Assembly: GCA_913030835.1 (NCBI GenBank)
Contig: CAJWDP010000014.1
Span: 1-63,670, forward strand
Origin: an uncultured Flavobacteriales bacterium
Lineage (GTDB): Bacteria; Bacteroidota; Bacteroidia; Flavobacteriales_D; Parvicellaceae
Length of the DNA stretch: 63,670 nt
Direction: 5' to 3'
Part shown: positions 55,333-63,670 of the stretch, one piece after another
How the letters are laid out: each line of letters begins with the position of its first letter
Position numbering within the stretch: the first letter of the stretch is position 1
Notes under the pieces: generated by a model
Told to the model about the DNA's origin: nothing
Seen by the model: only the letters and a program-made list of their open reading frames with translations
Database searches by the model: none
Made by a program: the position numbers and the translations under genes

Positions 55333-55848
55333 CTATTTATAGCTCATCACTTCTTCCTTCAAAAGTAGCAGCTTCCTGTGGAATTTCTTATTCATTTTCC
55401 AGTATCGATCCCGCTGTATTCTCAAATACTGACCATCGGCATGAATACTGAAAGTTTTCGAATCAAAAAGGGCCAGCTTGTAATAAGGGATGATCCAGGA
55501 GTGTCTTGATCGGTCTTTTGAAAGGTGCACGATCACTCCTTTTGGCCGTAGCTCCAAATTACAGTAGTTCAGGTCCGTACTTCTTGTCAGCACTTCGCGA
55601 AATTTGTCGCTGTATTCAGAAACGATCATTCTGTGAGAGCCAATGGCTCCGATCTTGAACATTTTCAGCAAGGAGAAGGGCTTTCCAACCAGGTCGTTGA
55701 TTTCTTTTTTAAGCTCCCGATCCGGAACGGTTGTGTCAACAAACATACGTGCTTTTTGTAAGGAACACCATTCCTTCCATTTTGGTTCGTAAGATGGATC
55801 ATGAGAGCGGGAAAAAGGAATCACATAAATGCCATTTGACTGTTTCAA
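55333..55848 (-). CDS. Uncharacterised protein, 171 residues
   Basis: Not recognised. A soluble protein without a signal peptide, rich in basic and aromatic residues (LRPKGVIVHLSKDRSRHSWIIPYYKLALFDSK, YLRIQRDRYWKMNKKFHRKLL). It is the last gene of the minus-strand cluster behind the potassium channel, gap 25 bases, so it may belong to the same transcript. No function is proposed. Confidence 0.6.
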   Translation of the reverse strand: MKQSNGIYVIPFSRSHDPSYEPKWKEWCSLQKARMFVDTTVPDRELKKEINDLVGKPFSLLKMFKIGAIGSHRMIVSEYSDKFREVLTRSTDLNYCNLELRPKGVIVHLSKDRSRHSWIIPYYKLALFDSKTFSIHADGQYLRIQRDRYWKMNKKFHRKLLLLKEEVMSYK

Positions 55849-55873
55849 ACATTCGGACTAGTGTTCGAATAGT

Positions 55874-56503
55874 TTAATTTTCTTGTTTCGGGTTGAGGAA
55901 TTTACCAATGACAATTCCAATGACAAATACGGAATAGAAATTTCCGAGTAAACCCATCAAAATTGTCGCTTTTTTAGCGATAACTGTAATAGGTGTAATG
56001 TCTCCGTATCCAATTGTAAGTGTGGTAACAAACCCGAAGTATTGCAGGTCTTGGTGTTTTTGAAGTCCATCGGGCAAATTTGAAAAAGATCCCGGTGTCC
56101 CCAGCTCGATCAAGGAAAAAATGAGTCCGCTGATCAGGGCGAGCATGATGAAACCTGAGAACACAGCAGAGATCATTTTGGATGTTACTTCCTTGGTTCT
56201 GTATATATCAACGTAAACTTTTATTGAGATGGTGAGGAAATAAAGAATATAGATTCCGGTAGAGATAAAGCTTCCCGTTCTCCATTGGTAAAAACTACTG
56301 TAGATCTCAAGACTCAAAATACAAGCCAAAATACCCACTAACAATGCCCTCATCTTTTTGTTTTCCGAGAACAAAATGAGGCCCGCTATAATGTTTTGGA
56401 TCATCAGGATCGCCTGAATATCGAAGCCTGATGGAAATAGCAATTGTCCGAAGAGCAGCAGAGCAAGGCTGCCAAGTAGGATTTCGTATTTCCTATGCTT
56501 CAT
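55874..56503 (-). CDS. Two-pore-helix-type potassium channel protein
   Basis: About 209 residues from ATG 56503 (ATG 56524 also possible; both overlap the RND gene). The pore loop with the selectivity filter TLTIGYGDITPITVIAKKATILMG is clear (about 160-180). I count six hydrophobic spans, more than a minimal two-span channel, consistent with an Ion_trans_2 (6TM-type) protein. No RCK or nucleotide-binding domain is seen. Its gene overlaps the end of the efflux permease gene, a strange partnership. Confidence 0.82.
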   Translation of the reverse strand: MKHRKYEILLGSLALLLFGQLLFPSGFDIQAILMIQNIIAGLILFSENKKMRALLVGILACILSLEIYSSFYQWRTGSFISTGIYILYFLTISIKVYVDIYRTKEVTSKMISAVFSGFIMLALISGLIFSLIELGTPGSFSNLPDGLQKHQDLQYFGFVTTLTIGYGDITPITVIAKKATILMGLLGNFYSVFVIGIVIGKFLNPKQEN

Positions 56504-59500
56504 TAATTTCAACAGGCTGTGCATTCGTTTTTACCTTAAAAAGTAATTTGTATACAACGGGTACAAACAGCAGCGTGATCACTGTAGCAAAGAGTAGCCC
56601 GAAAATGATTCCGATTGCCATTGGCTCCCACATGGCACCTCCGCCCAGCCACAAAGGGATCAGACCCAAGGAGGTGGTAAAGGTGGTCAGCAGAATAGGT
56701 CGGAACCTTTCGTTGGTGGCCTGAACAATGGCGTCGTATGATTCTCTTCCGTTCACCGTTATTTCCATCTCGATCCTATCCAGAAGCACAATGGCATTGT
56801 TTATTACAATACCGGCCAGCGAAATAACACCAAGAAATGCAGTGAAGCTGAAATAGGATTGTGCCGCTAACAACCCACCAACCACACCGATGATTCCCAG
56901 TGGAATGGTAGCAAGTACGATGACAGTTTTTCGGATCGAGTTGAATTGCACAACCAAAAGCAGTATGATAATGAAAAAGGCTACGGGTAGCTTGGCGATA
57001 ACGGCACCCATAGCATCACTGCTGCTTTCGGCTTCACCTCCTAATTCAAAGTCATAACCTCTTTTCCATGTTTTCTTTTGTTCCTCCAACCAGGGCGCGA
57101 TCACACTTGTAATATCGGATGCTGTGTATCCGTTTTGCAATTCACAATTAACGGTAATGGTTCTTTTCAGATCCCGCCGTAAGATCTTTGCATATTGCCA
57201 GTCGGGTAGGACACTGGCTACCTGCCCCAGAGGTATATTCTTTCCTGTTCTTTGTGAAAATATGGAAAGCGATTCGATCATTTCGTAGCTGGTATTCTGA
57301 TTTCCCTCGGCCTGCATTACGATGGGTATGGTATTATCGTCCTCGCGGTAGTCTCCAACATTTTGACCGGACAAATACGTATTTAGAGATAGGGCAATGT
57401 CCTGATTGGTCAGACCGGATTGGCTCAGCTTGGCCTGATCTACCTTTACGATCAGTTTCTTGATTTTTGGTCCCCAGTCATCGTCTACGTTTTTGCTTCC
57501 GGGAATAGCCAATAGTTTTTCTTTAATTGCATTCACCATAAGATAAAGCTCGTTGATGCTGTCGCCACTCAATCGTATTTCGACTGGCACGGCTGCACCG
57601 CCTCCGGAACCAAGTCTTTTTATTGTCGTTTGTGCATCGGGCAGATTGTCAAAACAAAATGCTTCCAGACTATCTATAACGAGCTGGTTGTCCTCCCCAG
57701 AGCTCGTGTTCAACAAAAAATGAGCATAGCCGGAATTCGCTTCTCCTTGGGTATAGCCGAGATCGTAAGAGTTGGGGCCCTTGCCCACATAGGCCGACCA
57801 GTCTGTTATTCCTTTGTCTTCGACCTCTTCCGTAAGGAGATTTTCTTTGATGTAATTTTCAATGATATCGACATTGGCTTCCGTAGTTTCAATACTTGTG
57901 CCCAAAGGGAGGTTCAGATCGAAGGTGACCAGGTTACGTTCGCTGTCCGGCATGAATGTGAACGGCAGTTTTCCAAAGCCATAAAGAGAGGCGAAAAACA
58001 AAACGACTATGGTAGCGATCGTTACAAAAGGGCGTCGCAATACAACCAATAAAATTCTGTTGTAATGAACATTCAATAGATCAAAGATCGATTTCTTCTT
58101 TACTTTATTTTTCTTCACCTTGATCAGTATGATGGCAAGCAAAGGAATGATCGTAAGAGCCATGACCCACGATGAAAGCAAAGCGATGGTAATGACAGTG
58201 AATAGCTGCCCCATAATTTCTCCCATTGTAGATTCAGCAAGATAAAAAGCTAAAAATGCGGCAGATGTGGTAAGCGAAGAAATAAGCAATGGAATGGTCA
58301 GCTCTTTGCTTGAAGAAATGGCCGCACTTGTGGCGGATTCACCCGTTTCCATTCTCACCATCATGGATTCCGCGACCACAATGGCATTGTCCACGAGCAT
58401 GCCCAGAGCCATAATTAGTGCAGCAAGAGAAACCTGATTCAATCCAACATCCAGTACACCCATGAAGAGCAGTGTGCTAATAATGGCAAGGGGAATCAGG
58501 GAAGCGACGACCAATCCTGTCCTTAATCCCAAAAAGAAAAGCATAACGAGCAGAACAATGACAATACTTTGAATCACGTTGGATACAAAGCTCTGAACGT
58601 TGGTTGCAACATCAATATCCTGAGATGCGATCCGCTTCACATTGAGCCCGATCGGTAAGTATTTATTGTAATCGGAAAGCAGTGCATCCACCTCTTGTCC
58701 AAGCTGAATAATGTTCGCGCCTGTTTTCAAAGAGATATACAATGCAATGCCTTCTGTTCCATTCAGTCTTACCAGTGCTTTTCGTGGAGTAACATAATCT
58801 CTTCTGACCGTGGTAATGTCCCCGAGCTTAATCGTTTTGCCCTGCTGCCCTATAGGGATCAACAGATTTTTGATGTCTTCAACGGATTCCAGATTTCCCG
58901 TTGGCTCCATGATGATCCGTTCTTCCCCGAGATTGACTTCACCGGCAGGAATAATGATGTTAGTGCTGGAAATAATCGATTTTAGCTGACTGCCTGATAA
59001 GCCATATTTCGAAAGGCTCGCATCATTAAAATCAACAAAAATGCGTTCGTCGATCACTCCTCCAAGCTCTACTTTTGCCGCATTTTTCAATGCGATCAGC
59101 TTATCTTTCAAATCATCCGCATACTCTTTGGTTTCAGCATAATCGAATCCGTCCGATTCAAATCCTGCGATGATTCCGTACACGACTCCAATGTCATCGT
59201 CTTTTACCGTTGGCCCCATAATGCCGTCCGGAAGATCAGAACGTATGAGGTCAATTTTCCGCCTTAGTCTATCCCAGATCGGCTGCAGCTCAGCCTGTAG
59301 CACATTTTCTTTAAGCGTAACGGTTACAATGGAAATTCCTGTTCTTGATTCACTTTCCACATAATCGACCTCTGGTATTTCTTGCACGACCTCTTCAATC
59401 TTGGTGGAAACAAGCGACTCGATCCGATCGGGACCTGCACCTGGGAAATTGGTTACCACCGTAGCAGTTCTTACTGTGTATGGAGGCATACTGTCTCTGG

Positions 59501-59597
59501 AAAGAGACCTGTATCCAACGATCCCCATCACGATGATCAATAGAAGGAGGACATAGGTTACCCTTTTACTGTCGATGGCTATTTTTGTAATATTCAT
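56493..59597 (-). CDS. RND efflux transporter permease
   Basis: About 1034 residues from ATG 59597 (an ATG at 59603 also possible). Typical AcrB/HAE-like layout: N-terminal span (TYVLLLLIIVMGIVG), a first large porter loop, a block of spans with DVGLNQVSLAALIMALGMLVDNAIVVAESM (the GxxxDxxxxxxE block, about 390-410), a second porter loop and a final block (GVVGGLLAAQSYFSFTAFLGVISLAGIVINNAIVLLDRIE). It pumps out a drug, bile-like compound or metal, driven by protons. Works with the adaptor and TolC-like gene upstream. Confidence 0.93.
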   Translation of the reverse strand: MNITKIAIDSKRVTYVLLLLIIVMGIVGYRSLSRDSMPPYTVRTATVVTNFPGAGPDRIESLVSTKIEEVVQEIPEVDYVESESRTGISIVTVTLKENVLQAELQPIWDRLRRKIDLIRSDLPDGIMGPTVKDDDIGVVYGIIAGFESDGFDYAETKEYADDLKDKLIALKNAAKVELGGVIDERIFVDFNDASLSKYGLSGSQLKSIISSTNIIIPAGEVNLGEERIIMEPTGNLESVEDIKNLLIPIGQQGKTIKLGDITTVRRDYVTPRKALVRLNGTEGIALYISLKTGANIIQLGQEVDALLSDYNKYLPIGLNVKRIASQDIDVATNVQSFVSNVIQSIVIVLLVMLFFLGLRTGLVVASLIPLAIISTLLFMGVLDVGLNQVSLAALIMALGMLVDNAIVVAESMMVRMETGESATSAAISSSKELTIPLLISSLTTSAAFLAFYLAESTMGEIMGQLFTVITIALLSSWVMALTIIPLLAIILIKVKKNKVKKKSIFDLLNVHYNRILLVVLRRPFVTIATIVVLFFASLYGFGKLPFTFMPDSERNLVTFDLNLPLGTSIETTEANVDIIENYIKENLLTEEVEDKGITDWSAYVGKGPNSYDLGYTQGEANSGYAHFLLNTSSGEDNQLVIDSLEAFCFDNLPDAQTTIKRLGSGGGAAVPVEIRLSGDSINELYLMVNAIKEKLLAIPGSKNVDDDWGPKIKKLIVKVDQAKLSQSGLTNQDIALSLNTYLSGQNVGDYREDDNTIPIVMQAEGNQNTSYEMIESLSIFSQRTGKNIPLGQVASVLPDWQYAKILRRDLKRTITVNCELQNGYTASDITSVIAPWLEEQKKTWKRGYDFELGGEAESSSDAMGAVIAKLPVAFFIIILLLVVQFNSIRKTVIVLATIPLGIIGVVGGLLAAQSYFSFTAFLGVISLAGIVINNAIVLLDRIEMEITVNGRESYDAIVQATNERFRPILLTTFTTSLGLIPLWLGGGAMWEPMAIGIIFGLLFATVITLLFVPVVYKLLFKVKTNAQPVEINEA

Positions 59598-59603
59598 CAC
59601 CAA

Positions 59604-60680
59604 TTATTTTAAGAGTGAAACGGTCATTCCTTCGTGCAAAGTTCGTAGTCCGGCAGTAGCGACAAGTTCATTTTCTTCTATACCTGATTCTACCGTAAAG
59701 CCTTCGTTATTCAGATCTCCAACCACTACGGGCTGTTTTTTAACCGAATAGCTGCCATCTTCATTTTCCAGAAGAACAAAAACAAAATTGCCATTCTCGT
59801 CTTCACCCACTGCCTTAATAGGTACCATTAATTTTGCTTTGGTATCCTTGGAGCCGAACTCAAAGGTCACTTCTGCTGGCATATCCGGTCTGAGAGCATC
59901 GCTTGGGTCAATGAGAATTACCGTTACCGGATAGGTGCCGGATTCGTCTGCGGAATAACCGACTTCTGACACGGTTCCTTGTACTTGTTCATCATTGATA
60001 GCAACGTTTACCTCCATGCCATTTTTGATCTTGGAAATGTACTTTTCCGGAGCTCCGACATTGATTTCCAGATCTCCGCCTTCGGAATTCATAATGAATA
60101 TGGGCTCACCCGCCTGAACGTTTTCATTGACGTCGTGATTCTTTGCCGCAATTACTCCGGACGCAGGCGCAACGATCTTGGTATATTCGAATTGAGAGGC
60201 TTGTAGAGACATTGATTTTTCCGCTGTCTGATAGCCGGATGAAGCATTTGCAAAATTGTTTTTTGCATCCTCATATTCCTTAAGAGATACGCTATTGCTC
60301 TGATATAGCTCTTTGACTCTGTCGAGGTTTGACTTGGCTGTTTCCATCTGGATTCGGGCACTGTTTACTGCAGACTTTGCTTTCTCATAGCTCAATGAAA
60401 TGTCTTTCTGATCCAGCTGAGCCAGTAGCTGACCCTTTTTAACTCGGTCACCAATATTTCCTTTCATCTGAACGATCAACCCGTTCGTTCTGAAACTCAA
60501 TTTGGTTTCGGAACCCGACTTTGAAACACCGTTGAATACTTTCGTCTGAAATCCTCCGCTAAAGCTACTTGTACCATATTTAACGGGTCGTATTACATTT
60601 TCTTCTTCTACTACATCTTCTCCACACGAGATCAGCAATAATCCGACTGCTAGGGTTAAAATTATTTTGGTCTGTTTCAT
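59604..60680 (-). CDS. RND efflux periplasmic adaptor lipoprotein
   Basis: A 358-residue membrane fusion protein with a lipobox LLISCGED (Cys 19). The biotinyl-lipoyl-like hairpin (TNGLIVQMKGNIGDRVKKGQLLAQLD and VAPASGVIAAKNHDVNENVQAGEPIFIM), a coiled-coil hairpin between them and a beta barrel (VNVAINDEQVQGTVSEVGYSAD) are visible in order. It bridges the RND permease and the TolC-like protein. It ends 7 bases before the permease start. Confidence 0.93.
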   Translation of the reverse strand: MKQTKIILTLAVGLLLISCGEDVVEEENVIRPVKYGTSSFSGGFQTKVFNGVSKSGSETKLSFRTNGLIVQMKGNIGDRVKKGQLLAQLDQKDISLSYEKAKSAVNSARIQMETAKSNLDRVKELYQSNSVSLKEYEDAKNNFANASSGYQTAEKSMSLQASQFEYTKIVAPASGVIAAKNHDVNENVQAGEPIFIMNSEGGDLEINVGAPEKYISKIKNGMEVNVAINDEQVQGTVSEVGYSADESGTYPVTVILIDPSDALRPDMPAEVTFEFGSKDTKAKLMVPIKAVGEDENGNFVFVLLENEDGSYSVKKQPVVVGDLNNEGFTVESGIEENELVATAGLRTLHEGMTVSLLK

Positions 60681-60712
60681 ATTCGATTTGTTAATGGGTA
60701 TTCCTGTAAGGT

Positions 60713-63064
60713 TTATTTATTGGTGAATTCGATAAAACGTTGATTGAATGCAGCTTTTTCCTCGGCACTGGAAAGCAGGCTGTAATGACCAATGCTATTT
60801 TCCAGATTCAGAAAGTTGACGAGATAATTATAAACCGACAATGAGTAGGCAAGTTTTGCATTCAGAGCTACCTTTTGTGCGTCGATCAGGGGTGTGATTG
60901 AAACGGTTCCTTGCTGGTAGTTCTTTTGCATTAGGTCGAAGTTGTTCGCGGCATTTTCCGAAGCTACCCGGGTGTATTTCAGCTGTGTGGTGCTGGTTAG
61001 CAGGTCGAGTGCGCTGGATCTAACTTGTAAGGTCAGATTTTGGTCTAAATTTTCAATTTCTGTGTTCAGCTGTTGCTGTTGAATTGTAGTTCTTTGAAGA
61101 TTAATTTTTCTTCTATTTCCGTCAAATATGGGATAGGAAAGCACCACACCTGCATTCCATGTTGTGTTGTAAAACTCGGAGTTCAACGGTGGTTCAGAAC
61201 CAACTCCTCCACGATAGAGATTCTGATTGAGCTGACCCGAAACGGCTACGCTCGGGAGGTAAAAAAGCCGTTTATTCATCACACGCTGCCTGTCCAATGC
61301 ACTTAAATTGGAAAGCAATTGCCGCTTCGATGGGTAATTGCTTTTTGCTTCAGAGATCAAAAAATCCGTTAGCTCAGTAAAGTCGACCGGGCTTTTTATG
61401 TTCTTACCAAGATTACTATTGAAATACGTTGAAAATAGTTCATCGTCCAATTGGACGTCTTTGATGTCGTAATTTTCATCAAGCTTATTATTCAAAAGTG
61501 TGTTCAGCTGCAATTTTGCCATCAACAGTTCTGCGTTGGCCTGGATCACTACTTGAGTAGCATTAGCAACCTCGCTCTCCCATCGATAAACGTCTGCACT
61601 GGTTTTCTGACCCACATTTCTACGAATCTTCGAAAGCTCAAGGTTGGTTTTAAAAACTTTTAAGTTTTCGTTTTGAATCGTAAGGTTTGTTTTTGCCTGC
61701 AATACGTTAAAATAGGCATTGTATGCATTCAATATCTGGGTAAGAATTTCCTGCTCAGTGGCATATTTCTGTGCTTCAAGTAAATACTTTTGAATCTTTA
61801 TGTTGGCTATCGCTGCTTCTGAATAAATAAGCTGCTGCACTTCACCCGTTCCGATTATTGAATACTGAGAGGTTCCAATTGCGGGGTTGGGCCTGTTCTG
61901 ATCCATTGCTCCAATGGTCGACGTCGAATTAGCATATGGCAAAAACTCACTTTTCGCGAAGTCCACATCATTTTCGGTTAAGGCAATATCCAGTGTTGCT
62001 ATTTTGATGTTCAGGTTTTCTTCAATGGACTTTGTTACAATTTCTTCGAACGAATAGGTTTTTGCCCCCTGTTCACCTAATGGATCGCCAAAAATATTTG
62101 CAGTAAAAAGAGTCTCGAAGCTTGGAGAGAAATCAATTTTCCTTGCTGTGTTGATGTTTAGGTAAAGCTCCTCTTTCAAATTGATATTTACCTTCATTTC
62201 TGCTAATGGATCGCCCCTTAACAAATCATCGATCATAATTGCTGTCTTTTTCAATACCTGATCGAGTCCGTTATTGAAAGAATATGTGGCCAGTGCACCC
62301 AATGCAATATAGCTGTGATTCATGGCAAGTGTGGGTATCTTCTTGCTGTTCAGCTCATCAATAATTTGTTGAATTTCACGATCCCTCATTTCGTAAGGAA
62401 TTGCAAGATACACTGCGTCAGAAGTGCTATCCAGGCTTTCTAATGACCCCGAAATGTTGGAGGCATTAATAGGAAAAGAGCTCACTTTAATGTTTAGCTC
62501 ATTTTGCATTTTCCTGAGCTTTTCATTTAGTAAGGAACTATCAAAAGATCCCAATGTTTGGTCATCAAAAAGGAAAGTAATGTGTTTGAAGTCCGTCAGC
62601 TTTTTAAATCCATACAGCTCTTTTTGGATTTCTTTGGATGTAAGGATGTATGAGAAATTAGGGGTTCCGGAAGTCCCGCGCTCACTGCAGGGAATCTGTT
62701 GAACTTCGGCGTTGAAGATGCCTAAACCGATGGTAGGCTTAGGGAATGTGCCATTTCTTAAAGCACCATTGATACTGGTGCCACCAACAAGCAGCACCAC
62801 ATCGCATCGTTCTGCTAGTTTTTGATATCTGTTTTTTGCTTCTTCAACATCTCTGTCAGACGTAACACTATTTGAGTCATCCAGGAGCACGGAAAAAGAG
62901 CTCCCCACACTTTTTTGGATCTGTTCAACAAGTTTTTTGCTGAGGGCACTATTTCGTTGGTCTGATTTGTCAAAGTCAGACAACAGGCCAAGGTTGAGGG
63001 ATTTTTGACCGTACACAAATTGCGCCGATGCAACAGCGAAGACTAGTAGTAAAAGCGTTTTCAT
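60713..63064 (-). CDS. TolC-like outer membrane factor fused to a periplasmic-binding-like domain
   Basis: A 783-residue protein with a signal peptide (ending VYGQ). Residues about 20-320 look like an ABC-transporter substrate-binding (TrpX/PF04392-like) domain: KSLNLGLLSDFD, DVVLLVGGTSINGALRNG, FKHITFLFDDQT, DAVYLAIPYEMRDREIQQIIDELNSKKIPTLAMNHS. From about 345 on come two outer membrane efflux protein repeats (SFEEIVTKSIEENLNIKIATLDIALTENDV, and LEIQ/LSALDRQRVMNKR with NATWNAGVVLSYPIFDGNRRKINLQR). Ordinary TolC has about 490 residues and no such N-terminal domain. First gene of the RND operon. Confidence 0.85.
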   Translation of the reverse strand: MKTLLLLVFAVASAQFVYGQKSLNLGLLSDFDKSDQRNSALSKKLVEQIQKSVGSSFSVLLDDSNSVTSDRDVEEAKNRYQKLAERCDVVLLVGGTSINGALRNGTFPKPTIGLGIFNAEVQQIPCSERGTSGTPNFSYILTSKEIQKELYGFKKLTDFKHITFLFDDQTLGSFDSSLLNEKLRKMQNELNIKVSSFPINASNISGSLESLDSTSDAVYLAIPYEMRDREIQQIIDELNSKKIPTLAMNHSYIALGALATYSFNNGLDQVLKKTAIMIDDLLRGDPLAEMKVNINLKEELYLNINTARKIDFSPSFETLFTANIFGDPLGEQGAKTYSFEEIVTKSIEENLNIKIATLDIALTENDVDFAKSEFLPYANSTSTIGAMDQNRPNPAIGTSQYSIIGTGEVQQLIYSEAAIANIKIQKYLLEAQKYATEQEILTQILNAYNAYFNVLQAKTNLTIQNENLKVFKTNLELSKIRRNVGQKTSADVYRWESEVANATQVVIQANAELLMAKLQLNTLLNNKLDENYDIKDVQLDDELFSTYFNSNLGKNIKSPVDFTELTDFLISEAKSNYPSKRQLLSNLSALDRQRVMNKRLFYLPSVAVSGQLNQNLYRGGVGSEPPLNSEFYNTTWNAGVVLSYPIFDGNRRKINLQRTTIQQQQLNTEIENLDQNLTLQVRSSALDLLTSTTQLKYTRVASENAANNFDLMQKNYQQGTVSITPLIDAQKVALNAKLAYSLSVYNYLVNFLNLENSIGHYSLLSSAEEKAAFNQRFIEFTNK

Positions 63065-63245
63065 TTTTTCAATTTTATGGTGAATCCAAAAAGAAATGGG
63101 ATTGGATCATGCATAATATTTCACGTAATATAAGAATCCTTTCTTCTTAAGTTCAATTCCCTTTAGACTAAATTAGCTGCATATCAGCTTTTTTTACTGA
63201 GGCAACGGTTGGATGACACATGCAATTCGCTTCATCTTAGTTCAT

Positions 63246-63670
63246 TCAATGTCTTCTGTATCCTCCTGCTCTTCCTCCTGCGGGTCGCCGGTTCATTGAC
63301 GGCGCAGAACGCGGCATGGGTCGAGATCGCATGGATTGATGATAGCTGTTGCCTCTGCTTCGGTTTTGAAACTGCCGATCCAGTGATGGGTTGGGCCGTG
63401 GTTTTGAAACGTTGGATCGTGAGGAACTGAATTGACTTCTTTGCTGATTCCAATTCCCGTTAAGGTCTCTACTGTGCACATTCCCGTTCCGATCGCTGAA
63501 CATATTGTTGGGTTTTGATGATGGTCGCGAAACGGGTCTAGAAGTGAGTCTTGAAGTGGGTCTTGCAGTGGGTTGAGAAATGGGCTTTGTAGCTGTTGGA
63601 CGATTTGGTCGTGACCGCGGCATTCCCGCTGTTCTGTTTACGCCGTTGGGTCGATTTCTGTAGATATTGT
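63246..63670 (-). CDS. R/S/P-rich low-complexity protein, C-terminal part (cut by the window edge)
   Basis: The frame is open to the last base, so the N terminus is outside the window; an internal ATG lies at 63623. The visible 141 residues are rich in Arg, Ser, Pro and Asn (SRPTSRLTSRPVSRPSS, RDLNGNWNQQRS, PAGGRAGGYRRH) and lack a globular core. NGNVHSRDLNGNW hints at a short repeat. Function unknown; such tails occur on periplasmic proteins of the DUF3300 kind, but this is uncertain. The 180-base gap to the TolC gene shows no clear promoter. Confidence 0.6.
   Translation of the reverse strand, partial: NIYRNRPNGVNRTAGMPRSRPNRPTATKPISQPTARPTSRLTSRPVSRPSSKPNNMFSDRNGNVHSRDLNGNWNQQRSQFSSSRSNVSKPRPNPSLDRQFQNRSRGNSYHQSMRSRPMPRSAPSMNRRPAGGRAGGYRRH

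Overview
The window looks like chromosomal DNA of a Bacteroidota bacterium, most likely a marine-type Flavobacteriales member (Cryomorphaceae-like; this placement is inference). Direct signs are secreted proteins ending in type IX secretion (T9SS) sorting domains of type A and type B, PKD and SBBP repeats, an ASPIC/UnbV lipoprotein, an Omp28-like lipoprotein, weak Shine-Dalgarno sequences, and promoter candidates of the Bacteroidota kind (TTG, 18-21 nt, TAnnTTTG). I see no tRNA, rRNA, insertion sequence, CRISPR array or phage gene. Gene order and overlaps look like a normal chromosome.

Layout: (1) 1-5145, two tandem giant secreted paralogues built of alternating PKD modules with T9SS type B tails. 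(2) 5167-7189, an ArsC-family reductase, a previously uncalled 55-residue membrane protein on the minus strand, and fumC. (3) 7211-10086, a NodU/CmcH-type carbamoyltransferase and a family 2 glycosyltransferase. (4) 10216-12234, an unknown envelope protein and an alpha/beta hydrolase carrying an EF-hand. (5) 12277-14380, an operon of two small membrane proteins, an SDR protein without the catalytic tyrosine and two SRPBCC proteins, behind a region with a perfect inverted repeat resembling a MerR-type operator. (6) 14541-19974, an operon of UnbV lipoprotein, AlkB-like dioxygenase, DUF1643 protein and homocysteine S-methyltransferase. (7) 20228-27767, mixed envelope genes. (8) 27844-35709, the ilvEDBNCA operon behind two consecutive transcription attenuators, each with its own leader peptide. 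(9) 35749-41254, a VOC protein, a seven-repeat secreted propeller protein and an envelope gene pair. (10) 41363-48386, a complete his operon (hisGDCBHAF-IE) behind a classical His attenuator with a HHHHSH leader peptide. (11) 48494-52629, a double-vWA protein and a TPR/SpoIIE phosphatase. (12) 52795-55234, a membrane protein, small HTH protein and membrane-anchored MutS-like ATPase. (13) 55333-63064, an RND efflux operon whose TolC-like protein carries a fused periplasmic-binding-like domain, with a potassium-channel gene and an unknown gene at its end. (14) An R/S/P-rich protein cut by the right edge.

The two amino acid operons give the window its regulatory theme. Both are predicted to read charged-tRNA supply by ribosome stalling at Ile or His codons. 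In each attenuator the segment just after or at the end of the leader peptide is a near copy of the 3' arm of the terminator, so it competes for the 5' arm. The tandem arrangement before ilvE, the likely MerR-controlled SDR/SRPBCC operon and the binding-protein/TolC fusion are the best candidates for something little described. Coordinates of starts were adjusted to ATG codons where an ORF otherwise begins at an upstream TTG or GTG.
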